A program made the translations under genes and the position numbers. A stretch of DNA of 64,000 nucleotides from contig CAJNOQ010000067.1 in NCBI GenBank assembly GCA_905250885.1, positions 1 to 64,000 on the forward strand. Reading direction: 5' to 3'. Under the pieces are notes generated by a model. That model had not been told where the DNA came from. It worked only from the letters and a program-made list of their open reading frames with translations, and ran no database searches. Shown here one piece after another: positions 39,866-51,150 of this stretch (the first letter of the stretch is position 1; each line of letters begins with the position of its first letter). This stretch comes from Didymodactylos carnosus. Taxonomy: Eukaryota; Rotifera; Eurotatoria; Philodinida; Philodinidae.

Positions 39866-41514
39866 GATTAAAAAGCTCGTAGATATAGTGGAAAATCTCA
39901 GTTTTTATGCTCTTTCTTTTTTCGATATGTTTTTTCAAAGCATGTGCTTCGTATTTCGATGTCATTTTTCCTATCGATATCATCTGGTATTTATTTTGTT
40001 TTTGTGACAGGTGACATTATTGTTAAAGTATTGTTTTTTTCATCAGAGTATGTATATTCTTCAGTATTAACGCAGCAGCAACAAAAATGTTCTCCACTGT
40101 CACGTTATGGATTTCTTTTTTATATTAGATCTCAAAAGAAATTTTTCTAATAGAGATCGATTGCCAATTACGTTATAGTGAATCGGTATTTCTCGTTTTG
40201 TTCCCTAGTATTATCCTAGGGATTTATTCTTTTTATGTATCTAGTGTGTATTGTTGTTATTGTTTATTTAAATTAGTTGTTATTGCGAAAACACACACTT
40301 GACTCGCCGTTTATATCGTAATTGTTTTTAACTCTGTTTCACAGTCCGTCTTTTCTCCTCTTTGTATGACCTTCTTTCTCCTTTTCTTTCTCTTTCGAGA
40401 AAATGAATTATTTATTCCTCGAAAGTTTTTGTGTATCGTATTGTTCGTCTCTGTTTCTAGTCAAATGATTTAAATAAACTTTTAAAAAGAACCTAAGCAA
40501 ATACATCAACCATTTATGAATATAATTAATTGCTCCAGAAAGATGATCAGGAAATCCTATTAGCGTTAAAATGTCGCAGATATGTTTAAAAAATCATGCG
40601 AATTTGACAGTTGAAAGGCTGTAGTGTGACTGGATCACCGATCACAAAAGCAGAAAATCGTTTTACATCCCACACGTAGAATTGCTATAGTTGAAAGGCA
40701 ACAGATGGGGTTGTTGCAATACATTTGATGAGCATCGTCTCTTCTCATTTAGCCACCAAGAATCTAAATGCTTAACAATAAGAAACAATCTCGAGTACTT
40801 TTTTCTGGTTTTTTATTCATTTTTCGTTTAGGAATGTCAAAAATTTTCATTTCTTTTCACGATCCAATCTCTGGTTACAACTCTGATGGTGATGATAACA
40901 TAATATCAGATAAGAGTTAATTCAAATAATTATTATTATTTGACTTGTTCTTTGTTGTTACTCTTTAAGATGATAGGAGAGAATGCTGCTTTGATTCATA
41001 CAATAAATTTAATTCTTCATATACTGCTATTTGTGCTTTCTACTTCTTTTTACAGTTATAACAGTGGAATCGTTAGAAAATATTATCTAGCGTTCTGTTT
41101 TTCCTGAAAAATTATTTTGTTTTGTTACTTCTCGACATTATACACGAAGAATTAGACAGCGTCATATGCATTGAATTTTTGACTTGCAAACAATCGTTTT
41201 ATATCTTACCGATAGTATAATTTATAATGATTCACAGATCCAATAGTCGATGATATTATTGTTCGACAAACCTTAGTCTGATGAGAGCTCACTACACGTT
41301 TTTTTCGAAAATATGAGAACAACAAGTACATATACGATTATCATAAATAACACATTTATCGCAAACAAAAAGTTTATATACCACTGTACAAAAAGAACAA
41401 CAAATAAAACAATAATCCTTTTTTCACTTCTGGTAAAAGAAGTTGTACCTCTTTTTGACAATAAAAGTCATATCAGTTTTAATATTTTGACCAATGAAAA
41501 ACACTTTTACTAAT
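39866..41514. other. Convergent intergenic region, SS18 and TPRG1-like 3' ends
   Basis: The first ~600 nt are T-rich and probably the SS18 3'UTR, ending near AATAAA at 40473. The remainder is AT-rich with no coding support. Confidence 0.45.
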
Positions 41515-42644
41515 TTACCAATTGACACCGTTTCTATCGCGATTGAATCCGAGAAAATTTTGATTGAATATAACGGAAGCAAGACTAGCATAACTTGGAA
41601 TTACTATTTGTTCTTCTGTAAATTCTAATTTTGGTAAATTATTGTCACGACGATAGGTATTAAGTGCTGAAAGTAAAAGAAGTGATATCAATTCAATTTA
41701 TACTATCAAGCAGAAAGTTTCTACCAGTCTCAAGTGATTCAATAAATTCATCGCAATTGTATGTTGTTGTTTCTTTTTCTTTGTCATTGTATGCCAAATG
41801 ATGAGATGTAAATGTGTGAGAACCAGTTTGTATAAATGGATTCCACCTTTCAAGAAATGTTGGCTCTTCTCCGTGTACAATTCGACAGCCACCATAAATA
41901 TACTCGCTTCAAATTTAAGAAAAACAAAAAAAAATAGTATGTCGAGTTAGTTTAGCTCATATTATATTCGTACCCCATTATCGATTTTGGCGGATATTTA
42001 TATGGACCAAATACCACTGATTTTATATCATCAAATCTTATTGATTGAGTATAGATAATTCTGTTACGAATAAAATTATACCGAACGATAAGTATATGAT
42101 TTTGCATTAACGTTACGATAACCTCACGATGCATGTCCCAATGATCTATGCTGAAATGAAAAAAAACAGTATGCTAAATTCAAAATGCTCATGAGATATT
42201 TTGATATTTCTGCTTACTCAGTTAATAACCATGAACGTTTCATAAGTTGATTTCGATCATCCATTGACAATTCTTGATTTGGAAATAAAATTTTGTGTAT
42301 CAGACTTAATGCTTTTTCGAATCCTTGATCCTGGAATTAACAAATCAAATCAATAATGTTCGCTTATATACTCTTGAACATACCTTATATGAAAAGAATT
42401 TTGATGCATGATAATCAAAACAATGTATTCTGCCATCAGCATTGTTTACCGATGATCGACTTGTTATTGAACGATTTGTACGTGTACTTTGCGGTCGTTG
42501 TTGACGATCAAACGGTTTCGGTTCTACATTACTATCAATATCATCGTCGTACACAAAATTTGGATTAACAACAGGATTTGTCATTTTTTCAAAAATAGGT
42601 TCAATAGTATTCACGTGTTCAATCTTTTTAGACTCGTCAACCAT
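41515..42644 (-). CDS. TPRG1L: TPRG1/TPRG1L-like protein
   Basis: Five phase-consistent exons (294 aa; vertebrate TPRG1/TPRG1L about 270-275): 42644-42384, 42330-42218, 42150-41974, 41906-41725, 41666-41515. After a divergent, Arg/Ser-rich first exon, the conserved block begins with SWLLTEIDHWDMHREVIV, against human FWLLTKIDHWNNEKERIL. It continues with ILIVRYNFI, the FGPYKYPP region, GCRIVHGEEPTFLERWNPF against GLRIYWG...LLSRWNPW, and a tail ASLASVIFNQNFLGFNRDRNG against the human NRNKLGYSLARG. This is the hSac2-homology fold family. Vertebrate TPRG1L (Mover) is a presynaptic vesicle-associated protein; the function outside vertebrates is not established. A TTTGTTTCAG acceptor-like sequence lies ~20 nt before the ATG on the minus strand. 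Confidence 0.9.
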
Positions 42645-43214
42645 ATTTATTAGTAATTATATCTGAAACAAACATATAAATCTGAAGAAAACAATAAAGA
42701 AATTAAACCATAGAGCTGCGTCAAATAAGAAGTGTTAGTCGACTTTCACATCGGCAACGACGACTTCTAGACGAATAAATTTGGGATAACTTATTATATG
42801 TTTTTAGAAAAAAACATCATTTCTAGAATTCAAATCCCAAAAAGTTTTCTGATAGGTAGAGATGATGCAAAGTTAAGAATTTTTAGACTTCGATAACGAC
42901 GTGTCTAAAACCTTTATGCTGACTACCTGATACTCTCCGAACGACAAATTGTTTCAATCAGATACTCTAGACATTCCCAACGATATACTACGTTACGTTC
43001 ACATTGAAAAATTTCCAGCGCGACACATACTGAACTATGCTCATAGCGCAAAACTAATTAACTTTCTGTCTCTGAATAGTCAGTCTCAGACAAACCTACT
43101 TATCATTTCGGCAGTAGCAGGTACTCTTTAACAGTTTTCATTATTAATCGCATTTCCATTACTTGCTTTAACCCGCGTGTCAACATACTTCTAATCGGTA
43201 TCATTGTCCTGATG
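42645..43214. other. 5' flank of TPRG1-like gene
   Basis: No gene seen. Expected promoter of the leftward TPRG1-like gene. An ACTCATGAGTACT word patch begins near 43215. Confidence 0.4.
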
Positions 43215-43735
43215 AATGTACTCATGCGTGAGAACTCGAAAAGTACTCTGCTAGCAAAACCGGACGAGTATTCATATGTATTCATACATTTTGTATAATC
43301 ACTGAGTACTCACATGAGTACTTAAGAGTGAGTAATGAGTACCGTGGGGATACTTTGAGTACTCATGCTAGGGTATTGTTGAATACGCATATAACGTTTG
43401 GCAAAATACTCATGAGTATTGTTTATCTGGTATTTTCATATAGAGAAGTGATCTCAGGCAGCCAGAGTTGGACTACAAGTCTTTTCACAGACGAGTCCAT
43501 TTTGGACTATATACAAAGAGATCAACGAGAAAAATATCATATAAATATTCTATATTTCTTTACTAAATTCTGCGTTCTTTATACAGGTTCATTTTTACAA
43601 AACAGAATGGTAAATGAATATTTTTTGAGTACTCACTGAGTAAAAATACTCAAAAGTTGTTAGAACTCATATGAGTACTCATGGACGAATTATGAGTAAA
43701 GTCTTACTCATAGTATGAGTAGTTTCCCTACGGTG
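43215..43735. repeat. Palindromic-word element, ACTCATGAGTACT type
   Basis: At least a dozen variants of ACTCATGAGTACT, GAGTACTCA and TATGAGTACTCATG in both orientations, in two denser clusters (about 43220-43420 and 43620-43735) either side of a 200-nt segment that lacks them. No crisp terminal repeat. Non-coding. Confidence 0.8.
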
Positions 43736-43887
43736 AGGATATTACATTGTATCTGCTGATACTCAACTAGAAAATACCATTACTCAGTCAAGTAAAATAT
43801 GAAGCTGAAAATCTGTCGATTCTTATTATGCATAACTTGACTAAGTTCCATTAATACAAGGTTTTAGAGAAGACTTTTGTCTGCTAG

Positions 43888-44363
43888 CTACCCTAGTGGA
43901 ACTTCTTGTAAGCAAGGTCTTGACTACTTGCGTCTTTTCAGTAAGACCTTGGTAAGAAAATCTAGGAATTCAAGTAACCTCAAGAATCCAAGATCTTGAA
44001 CTTCTTGAAATTTCCTGACTTCTTGTACCAAGATCTTGATTAAGATCTTGAATTGTTGAATATTGTACCCAAGATCTTGGAAATTCTTCAATCATCGTTT
44101 TGTTTTACACTCTTGCGTAAATGTACGTGCGAATATTTTCACACTTAGAATAATTTTAACTTTTTTTCTTTCTTGAACATAGTTGTTTAAGCAAGAACCT
44201 ATGATTCTATATGATCGTATCTGATCGCTATGGCTGTCATAAATGAAAACACAATGTAAAGAAAATTTTTATTTAACACGTTGCAACATCTTGAGTGGAT
44301 GCGCTGAAGATCTTGAAATTTCTGTTTCCACGATCTTGGGTACAAGAAGTTTCAGTAGGGTAG
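43888..44363. mobile_element. Palindromic-word element, CAAGATCTTG type, with 23-bp TIRs
   Basis: Ends are inverted repeats of 23 bp with two mismatches: CTACCCTAGTGGAACTTCTT at 43888 and its counterpart ending AGTAGGGTAG at 44363. A TA on each side of the CCC/GGG ends would fit a TA target site, although it is also part of the inverted repeat. Inside, CAAGATCTTG, AAGATCTTGA and CCAAGATCTTGG variants repeat near both ends, while the centre (about 44100-44280) lacks them. No ORF. Best read as a non-autonomous DNA element. Confidence 0.75.
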
Positions 44364-44369
44364 ACATCA

Positions 44370-44770
44370 GAACTCCTAAATCGTGCGCTCGGCCCGAGAT
44401 TGACTCGCTTTAGGCCATGCTAGGTCGTCCCAGACATTTTTCAGGTCAAAGGAGCCAACGATTTTTTCGGGTCAGCTGGGTCTGAGAAATTTTAAAAGTT
44501 TTCTCCATATTTTCAGTTAAATTTGGCTATTTCCTAGTAACAGTAGATGTTACTATTATTCTGTGTCAAGAAAATACTTCTATTTTCTTAATTAACTAAT
44601 ATTGCTGCTGGACCAATCTTTAGCAAAGGTTTTTCTGCGTTTTTGCTATAAAAAAGTTGAATTTAGTCTAAAAAAACTTACGATGGGGCTCGAGCCGGGT
44701 GAGCCACGAAAGACTATCGAGCAGACCAGACCAACCAACTTAGCATGATGAGTAGGGCAGGCCTCAACTT
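44370..44770. repeat. GC-richer word patch, GGCTCGAGCC type
   Basis: Contains TCGGCCCGAG, GGGTCAGCTGGGTC, GGGGCTCGAGCCGGGTGAGCC and GACCAGACCAACC at its two sides. Less regular than neighbouring patches and without a clear terminal repeat. Directly abuts the CAAGATCTTG element. Confidence 0.45.
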
Positions 44771-47445
44771 TTTCCTATTGAAAAGCTTGTTCCACACGCA
44801 GAACAGGTTATTCACCGTTTCATGTGGAATCACAGAAGATATGTAATATAAGGCTGGCTCACTAAAAATAACACGAAGAAGTGGAGTTTGAATTCTATAA
44901 CCTCAACTTAGAAACGGGAAAAACAGGTTCAATAAAATTGAAGGGAGCATTTCAAAATTTATGCTGCTTCTCTATTTTTTAAATATATATCTTTCATATA
45001 ATTTAAATATATATGAAGTCAAGGTCTTGATTCAAGTTCCACGAGGCAACTGAGAACCACATAGCACCATTTCAACTATCGAAATAGACTCTAATCTACA
45101 TGTCTCCACTTACCAGTGTAGATAATCTTTTAATCACTGAATATGACATCAATTATGTACGAGAAATAGAGCGTTTTCTGTAGGTTTATGTGATGTCTCC
45201 GGCTATTTATTTGTTTTATTGTCGCCTAATTGTAAGGCTGAACCTGTCACCGTACATATATATACGCTCTGGTATTGTTAAGCTTATCATGTTATTATTA
45301 TTTTCTGTTGATGTTTCTTAATAATATAAATCTTATAAAAATGAGTCCAAATAAGAATGTGTTTAAATCCATTTAAAAAATAAATGTTTAAATCCGTTTG
45401 TTACTCTAATTAAGAACTTTTTCTTTTTTATTCTTTTATTTTAATTTGAACTTTCTCGTGATTAAAACTAGTGCGTATATCCTAAGCATCCCTCTCCGTA
45501 TTAGTAGGATCACCAAACGGCTTTTCTTATTTTAAAAATTTGTTAACAGGTTTAAAGTTACTTTTTCATGAAAAAATTTAATAAATGCGTTTTTAGAAGG
45601 AGAAGCCAATGAATTACCAACAATAAAATAGCTTTACTCTTATATCGCAACATTTTTAAAAAGTGCACACTGATCTCTCTTACTTCGTCTTGTCACTCGA
45701 AGCAGAAGACACTTGTTACAATTTCATTCTCCGAAGATAAATCACTTTAACTATCGTGTAACCTTTCGTCAACCACTTGTCACGTACATGTACCTAAATA
45801 ACAGCATATTACTTCTTTTTACAACTAAAAAATAGGCACAGAAAGAATAATGCAGTTTTTATTATGTAACAAAATATTTGTTCATTGAAACTCGTCTACC
45901 TATCCTGCTACACATTTCTTTTGTGTTTTAGTATTGCTAACGTCACACTTTTTTAAAAGCGAGAATGAGTTTTTTTCTGTTAAAGAAAGAAAAACTGCTC
46001 TGTTCCAGTAGCTATGCATGTAGTGAAAAAATGAAGCAATTTTATGATGTCTTTCTTTTTTACTGTTCTTAATACAACTAATAGTAACACGACAAAAAAA
46101 AGAGCATAAAAAAAATGTTGACTAATATTATTTTAATTCAAAAACTCAAAATAATGGTCCTAAGTGATAAATCATGTTCCCCGTTACGAGTGAATTTCAT
46201 CAAATACGATGAAATCAAATAATGGAATATATTCTAGATCTCCATTCAAGCTAAACTGTTAAAACTGCTAGCTCTTTTGTAAAAGTACCAACGCACGATG
46301 CACGCTCAGTATATTTACAGACATTTAGACGAGTAAATTAAATGTAAATATTGAAACTTTACAACTTATTCACTTTAACTTTATTTCATCGTCTATATTT
46401 AGAGAAAAGCTAACAGAATAATTACTCGAATTATACACTCCGATAACAGCATAATTAGAAGTATTTCGAAAAATACAAGTGGACGCAGTGCGATAAAAGA
46501 AACTATTTGTAGTGTGCAAGGTAAAAAATAGTTTGCTGATGAAAACTGATTTTTTCTCAGCTAAATCTGCCGCTAATGTTAGGAGAGAAAAACTCAAAGT
46601 TGGGACCACTTGTACGCGTAGTTGTGAATGATCGACAGCACTAATCGACATTTTACACTAATTCGAAGCCATCAAATTTCTAGTACAAAGAAGAAAAATT
46701 GGATAATCGTGTACCTCCCAAGTTCAATGCTCTTAGCAAATACTAGTTGCTATCCTTCAAACAGTCATATTGTGCCGGTGCGTTAGTCAACTTCAAAAAA
46801 CTTGTCTCTCCTAACAGAACTATCACTCTTGTTTCAAATGTTTTAGTTTCGATTAGTTGTTGCCTGGAAGCGCCTTCCACAATTTTAGTTTGCTAACATT
46901 TTAGTGGGTCTAAATATATCTAAGTTATATGAAAGTTTTGTTCTAGTAAGAGTTTTTTTAAAAGAGTTAATAAAATTTGGTGACATACTCATGCAATGAC
47001 TTCACATACTTTAAAACAACCAATTAGATGCTGCTGCTATTAGCGGTATATTATGGATAAGGACAGGAACGTTCGTTCTTTGGTTCTTTCTTCTCATCGG
47101 ACAGTTCTGTCATAATCTGATCTGGCGTAGAATAAGAGCAATTTCTAACGAGACAGCGCGAAATTCGTCATAGTTTCATCTTTCGCAAAAGGTGGTGTAG
47201 TAGTCAGTTTGTTCACTCTCAGCTTTGAAAGTATGAGGTCAGTACAGCTTTTGAACTTGTAGTTAATATAATTAGTTTTATCTCTTTTTTTGAACTGCTA
47301 GTTGTTTAGTTTGATTTAAATGCGTCTGATTATCTCAAAAATGTTCTGATACTTTTGAAAATTGTTATGTTTTTCTTTGTCATACATTTAATTATCTTCA
47401 AACTCCGATATCTGGAGTATTCTGATTTGTAGAAAAAAGACAATT
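44771..47445. other. Intergenic upstream of SARNP-like gene
   Basis: AT-rich, no gene supported. A 93-codon minus-strand ORF at 46370-46651 starts with ATG and ends in GAAATAAAG, but its protein matches nothing I know and lacks splice-linked neighbours. Confidence 0.35.
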
Positions 47446-49362
47446 ATGGCTTCTACAATTACGGCTGTTGATGCTAACACTTCAGAAATTGCAGAAACAT
47501 TGACGTAAGTCTTTATTTGTGGTCAATATCGCCTCCATCTTGTACTTTTTATTTTAGCGATTTTGAAGTTGATGGTAGTACAGCTGCCCTTGTTACGAAT
47601 GAAGAGGACGGATTATCTTCGGCTGATGTAAGCGATGCTTAAATTATAAGAACTGAAACCACAAATTGCTCATCTTTTTCAGCGCATAAAACAACGTTTA
47701 GATCGATTTGGTACCGTCGCTCCCGAAGCTAAAAAAATTGGTCGTGCATTACGTTTTGGAACTCCACACGTAAGTGATTTTCTCCATTCTTTTCTCAAAA
47801 TATCTGATAATAAGTTATTCTTGTGTTGTAGGAAGCAATAAATGGAGCAGCAAAAAAACGTCGATTAGAACGTTTTGGTCCCGCCCCTCATTCACAGGTA
47901 TGGTTAGAAGAAAACATTCTTTGAGAGATTCAATCTTAATTTTCAAGCTCTCTTCATGAGGTCAGGTCTCTCTGCATCTTTGGATTTTGTGAAAAGTTCA
48001 TGAACATTTATAAAACACGTTGTCATTAAATAACTGTTTATGCTTGTTTAAAATATAATCATATTTCTCTACACTTGTTTATGCTTTTTTTTTAAGGAAG
48101 AAGAACAATTGAAAAAACGTAAAAGAGCTGATCGATTTTATTTGTCTGACTCTTCATCGACAACACCAGGATTAACAGAAGAAACAAAGAAGAAACGTGT
48201 AGAACGATTTGGTGTTGTTCTTCCAAAATCAACGGTATAGAAATTTAAGATTAGTTGCGGCTAACACGTTAAGAATTTTAATAAAAATCAAAACCGACAA
48301 TTAAAATTGCAATTCGATATTTCGACCTATTGATATGGTCATTTTCAAGTTGCTCTTCGTACAGAATGTTACAAAATGGAAACAATACACTGACTATATG
48401 TATCTAATGTTTTTTCTCGTCTTTCTTTCATATCCATACCGACACACACACTATGAGAGAAGACTAAGAATTTTATACGTACGACGAAGACGGGAGCAAG
48501 AAGGAGAATGGAGTATGATATACACTTTTCTTGGAAATACTCAAACGTCTGTGCTTTCAATTCCTTACTAATTGTCAAAAGCACTGAAAGAAATATCTTA
48601 GCCACGAGTGAAATAAGACAAACTAGTAAAGCGTAATTTGAACAAAATATCGGAATACTATATTCTGCTCACAAGATTTGTTTGATACCGATACGTTTAA
48701 AGAAATGAAATCGGATTCAATTCTAATGAATACTTTTCGAAGATATATTATTGATTAAGATACGCTCTATCAGACATTATCCAGTGACCTAGTGTGCTTG
48801 GCTGTGATGAACCGTACACTTCTCGATACGCAATCTATCGTTCAACGATACAATTTATTATCTACTGCTATTTTTAGAATTCGTCTACGAACAATAAAAG
48901 ACAGCGTGGACAACAGCGTTCAAATACAACTACTAACAGTATAACGTCAGATGCAGCTAAAAAACGTCTTGAGAGATTTGGTGGTGCGTCAAAAATATCT
49001 AATTTGAGCAATACAAATGTAAGTTGAATTTAGTTAACAAGAGTTAGTTTGTTTGTACACCAATTCGACGTGTGATGGCCTTAATGAAAATACGACACAT
49101 TCGAGCTCAAACCTTCATAGGATTTAGCTAATTTAATAGTAATTTTTTTCTACTAATCTTAAATCATTTAAGATAAAACTAGAGCTTACTTGAAAAGTAT
49201 TTATTTGGGATGAGTGAACCTCACGATTCGGAATATATATAAATCTCAGACTGTTCTTGAGTTATCGGTTTCGTTTACTCACTGTTTTTATTTGTCCATT
49301 TACTTTAGGAACAAAAGGAAAAACGATCAGAACGATTTAAAACTGTCGAATCTTCTGTGTGA
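47446..49362 (+). CDS. SARNP: SARNP/Tho1-like RNA-export protein, SAP domain absent
   Basis: Seven in-phase exons: 47446-47504, 47558-47627, 47683-47769, 47832-47897, 48097-48234, 48878-49018, 49309-49362 (204 aa; human SARNP 210). The hallmark is a series of basic RERFG-type motifs: IKQRLDRFG, IGRALRFG, KKRRLERFG, KKRKRADRF, KKKRVERFG, AKKRLERFG, EKRSERF. Human SARNP carries equivalent repeats (QKRAERF, AARAARFG, KERAQRFG, KKRKERFG, KKRKRAERFG) that contact RNA and the DEAD-box helicase UAP56/DDX39B in the TREX mRNA-export pathway. Human and yeast proteins start with a SAP domain. Here residues 1-43 are acidic and Thr/Ala-rich (TLTDFEVDGSTAALVTNEED) and show no SAP pattern. More motifs are present than in human. 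Intron 5 (643 nt) holds dispersed repeats. Confidence 0.85.
48257..48375 (-). repeat. Dispersed repeat, copy 1 (in SARNP-like intron)
   Basis: The reverse complement of this segment matches 52699-52860. Shared words include GAAATAT plus CCTATT..ATGGTCATTTTCAA, CTTCGTACAGAATGTTAC and the end GCGGCTA..ACG. Identity is moderate, with indels. Confidence 0.8.
48526..48714 (+). repeat. Dispersed repeat B, copy 1 (in SARNP-like intron)
   Basis: About 185 nt matching 50105-50287 in the same orientation at high identity. Shared words include AATACTCAAACGT, AAAGAAATATCTTAG and GATACCGATACGTTTAAAGA. Non-coding. Confidence 0.9.
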
Positions 49363-50104
49363 CCGTGACTAAGCAATAATTTATCCTGAAATATTGTGAA
49401 TAACTGCGTCTCTTATTATTTTGTGTATAAGTAGAAGCTCACTAAGTTTTAACGTCAGCAATATGGATGAGATGACTTAAACACGAATTGTTTCATTTTT
49501 TTATGTATTGTGAAAATGTTTGTTTTTGTTATTGCAAAATAGTACTTGGAACATACCTAAATTACTTTGTATCGTACGAGTTTTGTATATTATACTTTGT
49601 TTGTTTTACGGTTTTCAGAGAAAGATAACCGCAACTCTTGTCATTTTGTTCCTTTTTGTGCTTCAGGGGTGGGTGTGAGATGATTCTTTACTTCCTCGTC
49701 CCTTGTTACACGGGCAAAAAGATTTCCACACAGTTTCTGCCCATCTCTGCTCTACAGTTTTTGTTGTTTTTTTCATTATTTGAATAAGACATCTGGATTC
49801 CTTGTATGAAAGATTTTGTTTCGAAGGAAAAGAATTTGTTGCCACAATCTAAAGAAGTAGTTACAGTCTATTAAGAGGGTTTTTGTTTGCGCTGAAGATT
49901 ATTTTAAAGTTCATGTAAGTAACAAAAATCAAATCAAGATGCTCACTAATATAAGAAAGAATATTTATACCAATTTAGTGTTAGCAAGTTTTTTTGATTT
50001 ATTTTCATTTTCTTATGAAAGTATTGAAATTCTAACAAAATTGATTCAGAAGTGAAACTTTTAAGCTTTTGTAATCAACCGTGAAAACTTTCTATTAGTA
50101 GACT
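49363..50104. other. 3' flank of SARNP-like gene
   Basis: T-rich probable 3'UTR, then AT-rich sequence. No gene seen. Confidence 0.4.
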
Positions 50105-50287
50105 TTTTCTTGGGAATACTCAAACGTGTATGTTCTTAATTCCTTCATTGTCAAAAAGCATTGAAAGAAATATCTTAGCTACCAGTGAAATAAGACAAAC
50201 TAGTGTAATTTGAATAAAATATCGAAATACTATATTCTACTCACAAGATTTGTTTGATACCGATACGTTTAAAGAAATGAAATCGGT
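50105..50287 (+). repeat. Dispersed repeat B, copy 2
   Basis: Direct repeat of 48526-48714, about 1.6 kb downstream. Small deletions and substitutions separate the two copies. Confidence 0.9.
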
Positions 50288-50936
50288 TTCTGTGAAGAAC
50301 AATAGCAAAATGTCTTTGCTTATTGAATGACTTTTTCGTCATGTTTCAAACTCCCACAGTTTAAATTAACTAAAATTTATTTCCCCAAAACTCAATAAAT
50401 CATGGTCTTTGTGCCACAAAATAGGCTGACTTGTTTTAAGATACGTTGGGTTATCTCATGTCAAACACGGTATCGTATTCTATTGAAGTGTTTTGATTTC
50501 CTGATAAATTATTAGTATAGAATATAAGAGGTTCTTACACGTTTGATGAATGAAGAGAATACAAAAAAATCAAAAGTTCACTTGTGGGCAAGCCAATTTT
50601 GATTGATTGTCTATGAAAAGAGCACAAATGAAAGTTGTGAAAAGTCTAACAACAACTATCAGAAAGTGCTTGATTTCGCTCACCAGAAAACATCGACTGA
50701 ACGCATTGGTAACTTACTCATGATTCTTCTATTAAATCGACGATTTCTGAATAAAATGAACAAATTTAATAGCTAGAGACCGATAAATAGTCTGTATGCC
50801 CTTCATACATAAAAAAGGAAATGAGCAGACTTTTTCTAGTCTTTTTATGCTATAGAACTGATTCTTGGCGTGTGCCTTTATCTTCCAAGTAAACACAGAT
50901 GCGTATGACGCATGTGAAAAAAGAAAAAAAAGAGTT
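50288..50936. other. Intergenic, nothing recognised
   Basis: AT-rich, with only short, unrecognised ORFs. Confidence 0.35.
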
Positions 50937-51030
50937 CTTTTCCGAGTGAATTCCGATTTCTGGCGTTTTTTACTTTTTTCTGAAAAGTACATAATAGTAA
51001 AAATGTTCAACTGATTAAATGATGTCATGC
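50937..51030 (+). repeat. Dispersed repeat D, copy 1
   Basis: Matches 57559-57650, which lies inside the UAP1 intron. Shared words include CCGATTTCTGGCGTTTTTTA and GTTCAACTGATTAAATGATG. Confidence 0.9.
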
Positions 51031-51056
51031 TTAATCCAGGAAAGTGTTTCATAAAA

Positions 51057-51150
51057 GTTCTTAAGTGCTCGACTTAACTAAGTCTAGACTTAAGTCTTCG
51101 TTTTGTATACTTGCGTGTTAATGTTATACACTTAAGTCTAACTGAAGGGC
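51057..51150. repeat. Palindromic-word patch, ACTTAAGTC type
   Basis: GACTTAACTAAGTCTAGACT, TAGACTTAAGTC, TTCTTAAGTGCTCGA and ACACTTAAGTCTAACT occur within 95 nt. Small relative of the other word elements. Confidence 0.6.

Noticed and set aside
43215-43735. CRISPR-like or satellite array interpretation of the repeated words
   Set aside because: Spacing is irregular, orientation alternates and units are degenerate; the genome is eukaryotic.
46370-46651. 93-codon minus-strand ORF ending near AATAAA
   Set aside because: No family resemblance, no neighbouring exons, ordinary composition for a chance ORF in this region.
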